Shown in pieces: positions 9,645 through 19,605 of a stretch of 64,000 nt of DNA. Below the pieces are notes generated by a model that saw only the letters and a list, made by a program, of their open reading frames with translations, was not told the DNA's origin and made no database searches. Source of the DNA: Vibrio aquaticus (GTDB lineage Bacteria > Pseudomonadota > Gammaproteobacteria > Enterobacterales > Vibrionaceae); assembly GCF_003970385.1 (NCBI RefSeq), contig NZ_RXZH01000001.1:310001-374000 (forward strand), read 5' to 3'. Both the position numbers and the translations under genes were made by a program. Position 1 is the first letter of the stretch. Each line of letters opens with the position of its first letter.

Positions 9645-10625
9645 TTACTTCATTTGCTCGTCTAAGTTTAATACCGTTAGGGCATTACTTACGCTTGTGG
9701 CGATCACATCAATTACGCCCGTACGAAGAGCGCCAAGTAACGCGAGTGGCTTGCTGTTTTCAGCAGCAATGGCAATCACCTCGGCGATGGGACGAAACTC
9801 TTCAAGCCCCAAGCCAATCACACGATCACTCATTACGGTTTTCGCCGCTTCACCGTGAATATCAAAGAAGTCATAACCAGCAAAGTCCCCAACCACACCT
9901 TGCAACATGCGAGACTGCACCACTTCTCCAGCAGTGAACCAACCAAGGTCAACCATGTAACTGTTTTCACTCATGTCGCCGATACCCACTAACGCCACAT
10001 CGGCTTTACGCGCTAAATCGAGAGTTTGCTTAACCGTGGCATTCTGCATAAACGCCATCTTTTGCTCACGGTTTTCAGCATAAGCCGGTGCATAAAGGGT
10101 TTCTGATGTACCGCCATAGGTTTTCGCAAACTGACGGCATACGTGGTCTGCGTTATACATACCGCCTCTTGGGTGGATGCCACCAATGCCACAAACAAAC
10201 TTCACATCTCGAGGTGGGATAACACCAGTGTGGTGAGCCACTGCCGATACGTTGCGCCCTTGTCCAACCGTTACGACGGTACCGTTTTGCAACGTGCTTG
10301 CCATATATTTGGACACAAGCCCTGCCACTTGGAGTCGCTGCTCTTCTTCACTCGGCTGGTCTAATGCCACTAAAGCGCGTTTTACATTAAATCTTTCGAT
10401 AAGACGCTGTTCAATCTTAGCACTGAATACTGGGTGGTATTTTACGGTAATTTCAACGATCCCTTCGTCTCTTGCTTGCTTTAGCATACGGCCTACTTTG
10501 GCTCGTGAGACTGAAAACTTCTTAGAGATTTCTTCTTGGGTTGCGCCATCCTGATAATACGCAACCGAAATTTCGGTCAGTAGATCCGCATTATCGTCGG
10601 AAATATCATTTTGATTTTTGCTCAT
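9645..10625 (-). CDS. SorC-family sugar-responsive transcriptional regulator
   Basis: A protein of about 326 residues. The N-terminal helix-turn-helix (residues ~12-60, with ATQEEISKKFSVSRAKVGRML) is followed by a ~250-residue effector domain of the SorC/DeoR sugar-phosphate type (GQGRNVSAVA, GGIHPRGG, GIGDMSENS). These regulators bind phosphorylated sugars. I use the ATG at 10625; a GTG nine bases upstream is possible. It is divergent from transaldolase, with candidate operators in the shared spacer, so control of the non-oxidative pentose phosphate genes is the natural inference. Confidence 0.92.
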   Translation of the reverse strand: MSKNQNDISDDNADLLTEISVAYYQDGATQEEISKKFSVSRAKVGRMLKQARDEGIVEITVKYHPVFSAKIEQRLIERFNVKRALVALDQPSEEEQRLQVAGLVSKYMASTLQNGTVVTVGQGRNVSAVAHHTGVIPPRDVKFVCGIGGIHPRGGMYNADHVCRQFAKTYGGTSETLYAPAYAENREQKMAFMQNATVKQTLDLARKADVALVGIGDMSENSYMVDLGWFTAGEVVQSRMLQGVVGDFAGYDFFDIHGEAAKTVMSDRVIGLGLEEFRPIAEVIAIAAENSKPLALLGALRTGVIDVIATSVSNALTVLNLDEQMK

Positions 10626-10657
10626 AATCGTCACATTACCTCGCCGGTCATCACACC

Positions 10658-10669
10658 GAACATATGTTC
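10658..10669. promoter_or_regulatory. palindrome GAACATATGTTC, candidate SorC operator
   Basis: A perfect 12-bp palindrome 33 bases upstream of the SorC start, flanked by ACACC and GGTGT. Its half-site CATATGTTC recurs with one change as CAAATGTTC at 10921 and 10934, nearer to tal. Operator function is inferred from position and recurrence. Confidence 0.5.
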
Positions 10670-10864
10670 ATAGGTGTAGCAGATGTCATACCGCCAAACT
10701 ATAGCAACAATTGCTCATCATGAATACATTTTCTCAGATTCAATTTTCACCACCGATTTGTCACCTGAAGCCCTGCAGCGCTTGGGCAAACGTTTATTTC
10801 AATGAGACAAAGTAATCGAGAGAAAAAATAGTTGATGAATGTCACTATAACCCCACATGACTAA

Positions 10865-10892
10865 TTGACAATTACGCTAGATAAGATAATTA
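10865..10892 (+). promoter_or_regulatory. candidate sigma-70 promoter for tal
   Basis: A perfect -35 TTGACA (10865-10870) is followed after 16 bases by TAATTA as -10. This would give an untranslated leader of about 165 bases containing the CGCTAGA and CAAATGTTC repeats, so a regulator bound there would act as a roadblock. Other promoters may exist. Confidence 0.45.
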
Positions 10893-10911
10893 TGAGTCCA
10901 TCATTTACTCA

Positions 10912-10947
10912 ACGCTAGAGCAAATGTTCACTACAAATGTTCTAGCG
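10912..10947. promoter_or_regulatory. compound operator candidate in the tal leader
   Basis: ACGCTAGA (10912-10919) and TCTAGCG (10941-10947) form an inverted repeat that encloses two direct copies of CAAATGTTC (10921-10929 and 10934-10942), starting 13 bases apart. A further ACGCTAGA lies at 10874-10881. The clustering is clear in the sequence; the binding protein is unknown, and the adjacent SorC regulator is the first candidate. Confidence 0.5.
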
Positions 10948-11064
10948 ATGAAAAGTTTAAAGTTAACTGGCAGAGTCATTTTCTCTCTATTGGTTAACTC
11001 GCTTGCAAATGCACCGTCATACATCACCAAATATGTATGAGGCCCAAGAAATAGGATGATCGGA

Positions 11065-12015
11065 ATGAGCAACAAATTAGAGCAACTTCGTAAACTAACG
11101 ACAGTAGTAGCAGACACTGGTGAAATTGACGCTATCAAAAAGTACCAACCAGAAGACGCAACAACTAACCCTTCTCTAATCCTTAAAGCAGCTCAAATCG
11201 AAGAGTATGCTCCTCTAATCGATGCTTCAATCGAATACGCAAAAGCACAAAGCTCAGACAAAGCACAACAAGTACAAGACACTTGTGACATGCTTGCAGT
11301 AAACATCGGTAAAGAAATCCTGAAAACAATCCCAGGCCGTATCTCTACAGAAGTTGATGCTCGTCTTTCTTACGACACTGAAGGCAGCGTAGCTAAAGCT
11401 CGTCAGCTAGTAAAAATGTACAACGATGCTGGCATCACTAACGATCGCATTCTAATCAAACTGGCTTCTACTTGGGAAGGTATCCGTGCTGCTGAAATCC
11501 TAGAGAAAGAAGGCATCAACTGTAACCTAACACTTCTATTCTCTTTCGCGCAAGCTCGTGCATGTGCTGAAGCTGGCGTATTCCTAATCTCTCCATTCGT
11601 TGGCCGTATCATGGACTGGTACAAAGCGAAAGAAGGTCGCGACTTCGAAGCATCTGAAGATCCAGGCGTAATCTCAGTAACTGACATCTACAACTACTAC
11701 AAAGAGCACGGCTACAAGACTGTAGTTATGGGTGCAAGCTTCCGTAACATCGGCGAGATCCTAGAACTTGCTGGTTGTGACCGTCTAACTATCGCTCCTG
11801 CTCTTCTAGCTGAACTAGAAGCTGCTGAAGGTGAAGTTGTAGAGAAGCTAGTTGACTCTAAAGGCTCTAAAGAACGTCCTGCTCCAATGACTCACGCTGA
11901 GTTCCTATGGGAGCACAACCTAGACGCAATGGCAGTTGAGAAAGTTGCAGAAGGTATCCGCAACTTCGCCGTTGACCAAGGCAAACTAGAAGACATGATC
12001 GCAGCTAAGCTGTAA
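11065..12015 (+). CDS. tal: transaldolase
   Basis: A 316-residue TalB-type transaldolase, matching the E. coli length and N-terminus ([16 protein letters not shown]). It moves a dihydroxyacetone unit between sugar phosphates in the cytosolic pentose phosphate pathway. The Schiff-base lysine is in [12 protein letters not shown], and NCNLTLLFS and GRIMDW are also conserved. I chose the ATG at 11065 over 11056 because an AGGA lies nine bases upstream and the family starts there. Strongly biased codons (CTA Leu, GGT Gly, GTA/GTT Val) indicate high expression. It is followed by tkt after a terminator-like hairpin. Confidence 0.97.
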   Translation: MSNKLEQLRKLTTVVADTGEIDAIKKYQPEDATTNPSLILKAAQIEEYAPLIDASIEYAKAQSSDKAQQVQDTCDMLAVNIGKEILKTIPGRISTEVDARLSYDTEGSVAKARQLVKMYNDAGITNDRILIKLASTWEGIRAAEILEKEGINCNLTLLFSFAQARACAEAGVFLISPFVGRIMDWYKAKEGRDFEASEDPGVISVTDIYNYYKEHGYKTVVMGASFRNIGEILELAGCDRLTIAPALLAELEAAEGEVVEKLVDSKGSKERPAPMTHAEFLWEHNLDAMAVEKVAEGIRNFAVDQGKLEDMIAAKL

Positions 12016-12030
12016 TCACACAGAATTAAA

Positions 12031-12056
12031 AAAGGGGAACGTTTGCGTTCCCCTTT
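12031..12056 (+). terminator. terminator between tal and tkt
   Basis: An 11-bp stem AAAGGGGAACG / CGTTCCCCTTT with a TTTG loop sits 15 bases after tal and 38 bases before tkt. The U-tract is short (TTTC), so partial read-through into tkt is plausible; otherwise tkt needs its own promoter in very little space. Confidence 0.75.
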
Positions 12057-12094
12057 CAATTTCCAATTCCAATATTTAAACACTGGTAGTTATT

Positions 12095-14086
12095 ATGGAT
12101 CGTAAACATTTAGCTAATGCTATTCGTGCTCTAAGCATGGACGGCGTACAACAAGCAAACTCTGGCCACCCAGGCGCACCTATGGGTATGGCTGACATCG
12201 CTGAAGTTCTTTGGCGTGATCACCTAAACCACAACCCGTCTAACCCAGAGTGGGCTGACCGCGACCGTTTCGTTCTTTCAAACGGCCACGGCTCTATGCT
12301 GATTTACTCTCTGCTGCACCTAGCAGGCTACGAGCTATCAATCGAAGACCTTAAGAACTTCCGTCAACTGCACTCTAAGACTCCAGGTCACCCAGAGTAC
12401 GGTTACGCACCGGGTATCGAAACAACAACTGGTCCACTAGGCCAAGGTATCACTAACGCTGTTGGTATGGCGCTTGCTGAGAAAACTCTAGCAGCACAGT
12501 TCAACAAAGAAGGCCACGACATCGTTGACCACTTCACTTATGCATTCATGGGTGACGGCTGTCTGATGGAAGGTATCTCTCACGAAGCATGTTCTCTAGC
12601 AGGTACGCTAGGTCTTGGTAAGCTGATCGCTTTCTGGGACGACAACGGCATCTCTATCGATGGTGAAGTTGAAGGTTGGTTCTCTGACGATACGCCAAAA
12701 CGTTTTGAAGCGTACGGCTGGCACGTAATCCCAGCAGTAGACGGTCACGATGCTGAAGCAATCAACGCAGCAATTATTGCGGCGAAAGCAGACCCACGCC
12801 CGACTCTAATCTGTACGAAGACGATCATCGGTTTTGGTTCTCCAAACAAATCTGGTTCACACGACTGTCACGGTGCACCACTAGGCGCTGAAGAAATTGC
12901 AGCGACACGTAAAGAACTTGGTTGGGAGCACGGTCCTTTTGAAATTCCGTCGGAAGTTTACGCAGAGTGGGATGCGAAAAAAGCAGGCGCAGCTAAGGAA
13001 GCAGCGTGGAACGAGAAACTTGCAGCTTATGAAGCAGCACACCCTGAGTTGGCAGCTGAATTCAAACGCCGCGTAAACGGTGACCTTCCTGCACAGTGGG
13101 AAGAAAAGGCAAACGCAATCATTGCTGACCTTCAAGCTAATCCAGCAAACATCGCATCACGTAAAGCGTCTCAAAACGCGCTAGAAGCGTTCGGTGCTAT
13201 GCTACCTGAATTCCTAGGCGGCTCTGCTGACCTTGCACCTTCTAACCTAACTATGTGGTCTGGCTCTAAGTCTGTTTCTGCTGAAGATGCGTCTGGTAAC
13301 TACATCCACTACGGTGTACGTGAATTCGGTATGACTGCGATCATGAACGGTATCGCTCTGCACGGTGGTTTCGTACCATACGGCGCAACGTTCCTAATGT
13401 TCATGGAATACGCTCGTAACGCAATGCGCATGGCTGCTCTGATGAAAGTTCAGAACATCCAAGTTTACACGCACGACTCTATCGGTCTTGGCGAAGATGG
13501 TCCAACTCACCAACCAGTTGAGCAAATCGCTTCTCTACGTCTAACTCCAAACATGAGCACATGGCGTCCATGTGACCAAGTTGAATCTGCAGTCGCTTGG
13601 AAACTGGCAATCGAGCGTAAAGATGGCCCAACGTCGCTAATCTTCTCTCGTCAAAACCTTGCACAGCAAGAGCGTAGCGAAGAGCAAGTAGCGAACATCG
13701 CGAAGGGTGGTTACATCCTGAAAGATTGTGAAGGCAAACCAGAGCTAATCCTTATTGCAACGGGTTCTGAAGTTGAGCTAGCGGTTAACGCTGCTGCTGA
13801 GCTAACAGCTGAAGGCAAGAAAGTACGCGTAGTATCTATGCCTGCAACTGACGCGTTCGACAAGCAAGATGCTGAATACCGTGAGTCTGTACTTCCATCT
13901 GACGTAACGGCACGTATCGCAGTTGAAGCTGGCATTGCTGACTTCTGGTACAAGTACGTTGGCTTCGGTGGCAAGATCATCGGTATGACAACATTCGGTG
14001 AATCTGCACCAGCAGGTGAACTATTCAAAATGTTTGGTTTCACTACTGAAAACGTAGTAAACACAGCGAAAGAGCTTCTCGCTTAA
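12095..14086 (+). CDS. tkt: transketolase
   Basis: A 663-residue thiamine-diphosphate enzyme that transfers two-carbon ketol units in the non-oxidative pentose phosphate pathway. Standard landmarks are [12 protein letters not shown] near the start, GPLGQG, the cofactor motif GDGCLMEG, and the central-domain signature GEDGPTHQP. Length and order match E. coli TktA/TktB. Codon bias is as strong as in tal. No good ribosome binding site precedes the ATG at 12095. Pairing with tal supplies both non-oxidative branch enzymes from one locus. Confidence 0.97.
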   Translation: MDRKHLANAIRALSMDGVQQANSGHPGAPMGMADIAEVLWRDHLNHNPSNPEWADRDRFVLSNGHGSMLIYSLLHLAGYELSIEDLKNFRQLHSKTPGHPEYGYAPGIETTTGPLGQGITNAVGMALAEKTLAAQFNKEGHDIVDHFTYAFMGDGCLMEGISHEACSLAGTLGLGKLIAFWDDNGISIDGEVEGWFSDDTPKRFEAYGWHVIPAVDGHDAEAINAAIIAAKADPRPTLICTKTIIGFGSPNKSGSHDCHGAPLGAEEIAATRKELGWEHGPFEIPSEVYAEWDAKKAGAAKEAAWNEKLAAYEAAHPELAAEFKRRVNGDLPAQWEEKANAIIADLQANPANIASRKASQNALEAFGAMLPEFLGGSADLAPSNLTMWSGSKSVSAEDASGNYIHYGVREFGMTAIMNGIALHGGFVPYGATFLMFMEYARNAMRMAALMKVQNIQVYTHDSIGLGEDGPTHQPVEQIASLRLTPNMSTWRPCDQVESAVAWKLAIERKDGPTSLIFSRQNLAQQERSEEQVANIAKGGYILKDCEGKPELILIATGSEVELAVNAAAELTAEGKKVRVVSMPATDAFDKQDAEYRESVLPSDVTARIAVEAGIADFWYKYVGFGGKIIGMTTFGESAPAGELFKMFGFTTENVVNTAKELLA

Positions 14087-14185
14087 TCAATGTCAGCACT
14101 AACAATACCCTGCTCTCAGAGCACAATACAGGTCACTTATGAGGAGCTGTGTAGCGTTTAAAAGGGTATCAGACATTTGATATTT

Positions 14186-14216
14186 CGCCCTAGGCCGATG
14201 AGGCTTAGGGCGTTTG
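14186..14216 (+). terminator. terminator of tkt, resembling the one at 24319
   Basis: CGCCCTAGGCC / GGCTTAGGGCG pairs over 11 positions with one G-U, loop GATGA, then TTTGT. The bases before it (GGTATCAGACATTTGATATT) resemble those before the hairpin at 24319, suggesting a shared intergenic element. Confidence 0.75.
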
Positions 14217-14341
14217 TCTATAAAAAGGATAGGTAAACCTCCTCGAAAACTTTGATGCATTTCGATGTGTAGCTATCAATTCTGTCGTTGGTTTAAGCCA
14301 CAAAGCAATTGCCATTAGCCAAGTAGCTCGCCTTTTTATTT

Positions 14342-15550
14342 TTAAACTCGCCTGACGATGATCGCCGTACCCATTCCGCCACCAATACACAAAGAGGCTA
14401 AACCTAGCTGAGTCTTTGAGCGAATAAGTTCGTAAATCAAGCTGGTGAGGATTCGCCCTCCGGAAGCCCCTATCGGATGACCAAGCGCAATTGCTCCGCC
14501 ATTAACGTTGGTTCTGTCAGCAAACCAGTTTTCTGACAATTGATGCTGCTTAGCCAAGCCTTTTATGACACCTAACGCTTGTGCGGCAAAGGCTTCATTA
14601 AGCTCTAAGCGTTCAATATCACCCAACGTCAGCCCTGAACGTTCAAGTGCTTGCCCAACTGCTGGAATCGGACCTAAGCCCATCACATCAGGCTCTACGC
14701 CACCTTGCCCTGTTGCCAGCACCTCAATTAGCGGTGTTAATTGATATTGTTCTACCGCTTGCGCACTAGCTAAGACAAGCGCCACCGCGCCATCATTGAT
14801 GCCTGACGCGTTGCCCGCGGTGACACTGCCAGAACGTTCAAACGCAGATTTCAGACTTGCCAATGCTTCCAGTGATGCGTCGAACCTTGGATGCTCATCA
14901 ACCGCAAACTCGGACACACCTTTTCGAGTCTTGATGCTGATCGGGACGATTTCATCTTCAAAACGCTGCTGCTCTATCGCCGTTTGCGCTCTATGTTGGC
15001 TTGTTAGCGCAAACTGATCTTGTTCTTCGCGACTAATCTGGTATTGCTTGACGACGTTCTCTGCGGTGATCCCCATATGAAAATCACCAAACGCATCGGT
15101 GAGTCCGTCTTTGAGCAGCGAGTCAACCATCGCCATATCGCCTAGTTTGTTGCCTTGGCGAGATTTCCCACTCACCACAAACGGCGCATTACTCATGCTT
15201 TCCATACCTGCTGCAACCACCAGATTCGCATCACCAGACTTAATCGCATTAATACCATTGAGCACAGTTTTCATACCGCTGCCACAAATCATATTCAGCG
15301 TATAAGCAGGCACCGTTGCCGGTATACCAGCATGAATAGACGCTTGCCTGCCCACCCCTTGACCTTGTCCTGCACCCAGCACATTACCTGCGATAACTTC
15401 ATCAACCCAATCTGGTTCGACATTGGCTTGTTTAAGCGCAGCTTTGATTGATTCAGCGCCCAGTTCGACGGCAGAAACAGAACTTAAACTGCCAAGAAAA
15501 GAGCCAATTGCGGTTCGTTTCGCCGCGACAATATATACTTTCTGAGTCAT
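14342..15550 (-). CDS. acetyl-CoA acetyltransferase (thiolase)
   Basis: A thiolase of about 402 residues. The acyl-accepting Cys is in NMICGSGMK, the general-base His in GHPIGASGGR, and the second catalytic Cys in CIGGGMGTA. The ATG at 15550 begins MTQKVYIVAAKRTAIG, the usual family start, one base after the stop of the upstream dehydrogenase. It should interconvert acetoacetyl-CoA and two acetyl-CoA. In PHB biosynthesis this is PhaA, but no polymer synthase is present here. Its partner CoA-transferase fits a catabolic role (AtoB-like) better. Confidence 0.92.
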   Translation of the reverse strand: MTQKVYIVAAKRTAIGSFLGSLSSVSAVELGAESIKAALKQANVEPDWVDEVIAGNVLGAGQGQGVGRQASIHAGIPATVPAYTLNMICGSGMKTVLNGINAIKSGDANLVVAAGMESMSNAPFVVSGKSRQGNKLGDMAMVDSLLKDGLTDAFGDFHMGITAENVVKQYQISREEQDQFALTSQHRAQTAIEQQRFEDEIVPISIKTRKGVSEFAVDEHPRFDASLEALASLKSAFERSGSVTAGNASGINDGAVALVLASAQAVEQYQLTPLIEVLATGQGGVEPDVMGLGPIPAVGQALERSGLTLGDIERLELNEAFAAQALGVIKGLAKQHQLSENWFADRTNVNGGAIALGHPIGASGGRILTSLIYELIRSKTQLGLASLCIGGGMGTAIIVRRV

Positions 15551-15551
15551 C

Positions 15552-16286
15552 TTAAAGCACCAGTCCACCGTCTATCTTGAGCACTTGGCCAGTAATAAAA
15601 CTCGCCTTGTCGCTGGCTAAAAACTCAACCCCATTGGTAATATCTTCCGGTGTGCCCATTCGGCCTAGTGGCGTTTTGGCTCTCATTAAATCGAGCACTT
15701 TTTCAGGTAGATTCTCAGTCATTGGCGTTGCGACAAACCCCGGAGCTACACAGTTTGCCCGCACTTGAGCACCTTTGCGGGCAAACTCTTTAGCCCAGCC
15801 CTTGGTCATCGCAATCACACCACCTTTGGTCGCAGCGTAGTTACTTTGGCCGATATTGCCGTCCGTCCCTACCACCGAAGACATGGTTACGATTGAGCCT
15901 GCGTTGTTTTCCATCATGATAGGCGCAATGGCTTGAGTAAGGTTAAAGACCCCTTTTAGGTTGACGTTGATCACCGCATCCCACTCATCTTCTGTCATTT
16001 TCTCGATAAGGGCATCACGGGTAATGCCTGCATTATTTACCAAGACATCGACACGGCTATAGTCTGCTTGAACCTGCTCCACCAGCTCAGAGACCGCTTG
16101 GCGATCGCAAATGTTCATCACGACTGGCGTGACATTATTAACGCCTTCATAAGCAGCGCACAATGCTTGCTCATTCATGTCTAAGGCATAAACCATCAGC
16201 GCACCTTGGCTAGCAAATCGTTCAACAATCGCTTTACCTATTCCTTGAGCTGCACCAGTGACGATGCACACTTTATTCTCAAACAT
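15552..16286 (-). CDS. short-chain dehydrogenase, 3-oxoacyl/acetoacetyl-CoA reductase type
   Basis: A 244-residue classical SDR. It has the cofactor loop TGAAQGIGKA, NNAGITRD, the catalytic Ser in MSSVVG, and YAATKGG with the Tyr-Lys pair. It resembles both FabG and PhaB, so the direction and substrate cannot be read from sequence. Located between a CoA-transferase and a thiolase, it most likely interconverts 3-hydroxy- and 3-ketobutyryl-CoA. A good AAGGATAGAGA precedes the ATG. It is 65 bases downstream of the CoA-transferase gene and abuts the thiolase. Confidence 0.88.
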   Translation of the reverse strand: MFENKVCIVTGAAQGIGKAIVERFASQGALMVYALDMNEQALCAAYEGVNNVTPVVMNICDRQAVSELVEQVQADYSRVDVLVNNAGITRDALIEKMTEDEWDAVINVNLKGVFNLTQAIAPIMMENNAGSIVTMSSVVGTDGNIGQSNYAATKGGVIAMTKGWAKEFARKGAQVRANCVAPGFVATPMTENLPEKVLDLMRAKTPLGRMGTPEDITNGVEFLASDKASFITGQVLKIDGGLVL

Positions 16287-16351
16287 TTCTCTATCCTTTT
16301 TGTGTATGACTGCTTCACTAAACTGACAAGTTATGAGTAATTGACGGACAC

Positions 16352-17926
16352 CTAGTCTGTGTCTCTGTTAATAGTAAGTTGAAAATTAGGCTGGTATATG
16401 GCGTTATCCATAACCTTTAATGACGGGCTGATGACAGGCACAAAGGCCATTTGATCCAGCACGTCTTTGTGTAGATCTATCCCAGGGGCAATTTCAATCA
16501 GCTCAAGGCCCTGCTTGGTCAAGCGAAACACCGCTCGCTCGGTAATGTAGAGAACTGGCGTCCCTTTGCTCATCGCTTGCTTAGCGCTGAAGGTTATTTG
16601 TTCAACGTGGCTGATGAATTTGTGCTGCTTCCCTTCAGTGACGATCTCTAGCTCACCGCCTTGTACATCAATCTGCAATCCTTGCGCGGTAAACGTGCCA
16701 CAGAACACCACTTGTTTGGCGTTTTGGGTGATGTTGATAAACCCGCCACAGCCAGCAATTTTGCTACCAAAACGGGAGACATTGATATCACCTTTCGCGT
16801 CACACTGAGCCAAACCGAGAAATGCTTGATCGACGCCGCCACCATCATAGAAATCAAACATCTGATCTTGACCAATAATGGCTTGAGGTAAGCGAGAAGC
16901 GCCGAAATCGAGGCCACTTTGCGGCGTGCCGCCAATCGCGCCGGGCTCAACCGTTAAAATAAACTCGTCTAACACCCCTGCTTCACGAGCCACTTCAGAA
17001 ATGTACTCTGGCGCGCCAATACCTAAATTAAGAATCGACCCAGCTTTAAGTTCCATCGCCGCTCTGCGCGCAATTATGGTTTTGGCATTCAGTGATGAAC
17101 GCTCTTGTGCAATAGATTTAGTGACAGCGTCACTCGATGTGATCCCAACAAACTCAGGGTTCATCACCGTAGCAAAGGTCTGCATATGTTCTTGGATGTC
17201 TTCACACTCGACTACTGCATCAACGAAAATACCCGGTATCTTCACTGCATGTGGATCTAGCGTGCCGCTTTCAACAATCTGCTTAACTTGCACTATCACT
17301 CGGCCGCCATTGTTCTTCGCAGCCTGTGCCGCAGCTAGGCTTTCCACCGTTAAGCACTCATCTTCCATGGTAATGTTGCCGTCTTGGTCTGCGGTTGTAC
17401 CGCGCAAGACCGCTACAGTGACGGGTAGCTTGTGGTAAAACAGGTGTTCTTCACCGAGCAGCTCTACGACTTCCACCCACTCTTTGTCGGTAACAGCATT
17501 GATTTTTCCGCCCTCAATGCGCGGATCGACAAACGTACCTAAGCCAACTTTGCTCAGCGTCCCAAGCTTGCCAGCCGCGGTGTCTCTAAGAAGGTGAGAG
17601 ATAATGCCTTGAGGAAGATTATAGCCTTGGATGAGATTATCGTTCGCCAGTTGCTGCAGCTTAGGCACGAGCCCCCAATGACCACCAATGGTGCACTTTA
17701 CTAACCCTTGATGAGCCAAATGATTGATCGCTCGCCCTTTACCATCTCCTTGGCCTGCGGCGAATATCAACGTTAAATCACGGGGAGTTTGAGTTTGGCT
17801 AAAGCGCTCACCAATCGCACGTTCTATCGCTTCGGGAACCACGCTGCCAATAAATCCACCGAGTAGAACGGCATCGCCATCATTAATCCAATTTGCTGCC
17901 TGCTCCGGCGTTAACTTCGCTACCAC
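16352..17926 (-). CDS. fused family-I CoA-transferase (YdiF-like)
   Basis: A 524-residue protein in which the alpha and beta halves of a family-I CoA-transferase are joined, the organisation of E. coli YdiF and mammalian SCOT. The N-terminal half shows AVLLGGF and a CoA-binding GxG region. The C-terminal half has NLGIGAPEYI and TVEPGAIGG, where the catalytic glutamate is expected. Such enzymes move CoA from acetyl- or acyl-CoA to short-chain or keto acids. With the adjacent thiolase and reductase it could activate acetoacetate or a similar acid and cleave it to acetyl-CoA. It is first in its operon. Confidence 0.88.
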   Translation of the reverse strand: MVAKLTPEQAANWINDGDAVLLGGFIGSVVPEAIERAIGERFSQTQTPRDLTLIFAAGQGDGKGRAINHLAHQGLVKCTIGGHWGLVPKLQQLANDNLIQGYNLPQGIISHLLRDTAAGKLGTLSKVGLGTFVDPRIEGGKINAVTDKEWVEVVELLGEEHLFYHKLPVTVAVLRGTTADQDGNITMEDECLTVESLAAAQAAKNNGGRVIVQVKQIVESGTLDPHAVKIPGIFVDAVVECEDIQEHMQTFATVMNPEFVGITSSDAVTKSIAQERSSLNAKTIIARRAAMELKAGSILNLGIGAPEYISEVAREAGVLDEFILTVEPGAIGGTPQSGLDFGASRLPQAIIGQDQMFDFYDGGGVDQAFLGLAQCDAKGDINVSRFGSKIAGCGGFINITQNAKQVVFCGTFTAQGLQIDVQGGELEIVTEGKQHKFISHVEQITFSAKQAMSKGTPVLYITERAVFRLTKQGLELIEIAPGIDLHKDVLDQMAFVPVISPSLKVMDNAIYQPNFQLTINRDTD

Positions 17927-18043
17927 TGCACTCTTCCTTGATTGCTTGTTATTCGTTCTTAATGCAGCTTAGTTGCAGATTCGCCGAATGTTAATTGCAC
18001 AAATGTAGATTGTGAATTTCATAATAGGAATAATCGTAATGAA

Positions 18044-18976
18044 TCAGGCGTTCAGTGCTGCAACACGTTCAACTAGGTACTGCTTGAAACCACTGCAGCG
18101 TTCAGGCATTGGCGAGCGAGGACGGTAGAACATATCAACATCGAAACTGGCGCATTGATAGTTGGCCATAATTTGGCAAAGCTCACCAGACTCCAGTGCA
18201 GAATGGACAAGTGAATGGGGTAAGTAAGCGACACCTGCGTGCTCTAGCGCCAAATCGAGCAACATTTCACTGTTATCACACTCTAACGTGTCTTGGATGG
18301 TGACGATCTCAGACTCCCCTTGATGCTCAAAACACCAACGATTACCGCTGAGTAAGGTTTTCGCGTAAAGACAGCGGTGCTGTTTGAGCTGCTCCGGATT
18401 AACTGGCTCACCGTATTGTTTGATGTACTCTGGCGATGCACATAAATAGAGCGTTTCACGCAACAGGCGCTTTCTGACTAATAAGGAGTCGATGTCACGC
18501 TCACCTTCATAACTGGCACTGGCTCGAAAAGCAAAGTCGATGGTCAGCGGATCAAACTCTCCCGCTTCAATGAAGATACGAAAATTAACCTTAGGGTGCT
18601 TTTGCATATATTCAGCGACAATCTTGGTCAGATACTGACGTGCGAACAGCGGCGTGGATGAGATTCGGATTTCGCCTTGCTGCTCTTCAGCTAAGTTTTG
18701 TACCTCTTCACACAGACTATTGATGTCTGGCAAAAGCGGCGCAAATCGATCATAGAGTAACTGGCCTGCTTGGGTCGCCACCAATTGACGCGTGCTACGT
18801 TTGATCAGTTCGACTGACAAAGCCTCTTCTAGCTCTTTTACCCAGCGGCTTCCGGCAGCGGGTGATAGCCCTTGTTGAATTGATGCTTCTCGAAACGAAC
18901 CACTTCGGACCACCGCGCAAAAGAAGACGATCTTATCAAGAATGGGTTGTCGGCTAGAAAGCAGATTCTTAGACAT
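18044..18976 (-). CDS. LysR-family transcriptional regulator
   Basis: A 310-residue LysR protein. The N-terminal winged helix (residues ~14-72: F-C-A-V-V-R-S-G-S-F-R-E-A-S) is followed by a substrate-binding domain (IRISSTPLFARQYL, FRASASYEG). Its ATG overlaps the response-regulator stop as TAATG, so the two are translationally coupled. Downstream, 117 bases away and in the same direction, is the CoA-transferase operon. It therefore joins the two-component pair to the metabolic genes and probably controls that operon in response to the acid or a CoA derivative. Confidence 0.93.
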   Translation of the reverse strand: MSKNLLSSRQPILDKIVFFCAVVRSGSFREASIQQGLSPAAGSRWVKELEEALSVELIKRSTRQLVATQAGQLLYDRFAPLLPDINSLCEEVQNLAEEQQGEIRISSTPLFARQYLTKIVAEYMQKHPKVNFRIFIEAGEFDPLTIDFAFRASASYEGERDIDSLLVRKRLLRETLYLCASPEYIKQYGEPVNPEQLKQHRCLYAKTLLSGNRWCFEHQGESEIVTIQDTLECDNSEMLLDLALEHAGVAYLPHSLVHSALESGELCQIMANYQCASFDVDMFYRPRSPMPERCSGFKQYLVERVAALNA

Positions 18977-19605
18977 TAGGTCACCAAACCCTTTTGTAAC
19001 GCTAACTTAACCAGCGCTGCGGTCGACGTTGCGCCGAGCTTCTTCTTGATTCTTAAGCGATGAGTTTCAACAGTACGAACACTGATATGCAGCGAATCAG
19101 CAATCTCTTTGTTGCATGCACCATTAGCAATCGCCTTAAGAACATCCGACTCACGCTTAGATAAGGTGTCATCCTTTTCTTCTGGCGCTTCGTTGATCTG
19201 CTCAAGCAGTCGATCTGAGGCTTGTGGACACAAATAAGATCGACCTTGCGCGACTTGGTTAATCGCCATAACCAGCTCTTCTGAGCCGACATCTTTTAGC
19301 ACATAACCTTTTGCGCCTGCTTTAACCGAGCGAACCACATAGTCGCGACTATCATGCATCGAGAGCATAATGACTGACGTGGCAGAGCTGGTTTTCGCTA
19401 GCTGTTCCAACACTTCAATCCCATTAAGGTTGGGCATGTTGATGTCGAGTAGCAGTACATCGGGTTTTAGCTCCAGTGTCGCTTCTAAGGCTTCAGTGCC
19501 CGTACCGACACAGGTAACAATATCTAAGTTATCTTCACGCTCTAATCGCGATTTTAGCCCGTCTTGCATTAGGCGGTGGTCATCCGCCAATATCAATCTA
19601 ATCAT
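18976..19605 (-). CDS. NarL/LuxR-type response regulator
   Basis: A 209-residue response regulator. The receiver domain has the acidic pair DDH at residues 8-9, the phospho-accepting Asp in LLLDINMP, and the Lys in GYVLKD. The C-terminal LuxR helix-turn-helix includes LSKRESDVL and SVRTVETHRLRI. It overlaps the sensor kinase gene by four bases (ATGA), forming a classic cognate pair. The nearby divergent TRAP transporter genes are its most likely targets. Confidence 0.95.
   Translation of the reverse strand: MIRLILADDHRLMQDGLKSRLEREDNLDIVTCVGTGTEALEATLELKPDVLLLDINMPNLNGIEVLEQLAKTSSATSVIMLSMHDSRDYVVRSVKAGAKGYVLKDVGSEELVMAINQVAQGRSYLCPQASDRLLEQINEAPEEKDDTLSKRESDVLKAIANGACNKEIADSLHISVRTVETHRLRIKKKLGATSTAALVKLALQKGLVT

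Larger units (their letters stand above)
10626..11064. other. 439-bp shared regulatory spacer between SorC regulator and tal
   Basis: No gene is seen here. It contains the palindrome at 10658-10669, a LacI-family-like site GGGCAAACGTTTATTT at 10784-10799, a promoter-like pair near 10865-10892, and repeated elements CGCTAGA and CAAATGTTC between 10874 and 10947. The length and the density of repeats suggest a heavily regulated, long-leader promoter for tal. Confidence 0.7.

Noticed and set aside
14205..14390. Possible small gene on the minus strand between tkt and the thiolase
   Set aside because: It overlaps the tkt terminator and the thiolase 3' end, and its sequence is basic and low in typical coding bias.
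14342..16286. Reading the thiolase and reductase as a PHB biosynthesis operon
   Set aside because: No polymer synthase or phasin is present, and the operon begins with a CoA-transferase, which fits acid catabolism better.
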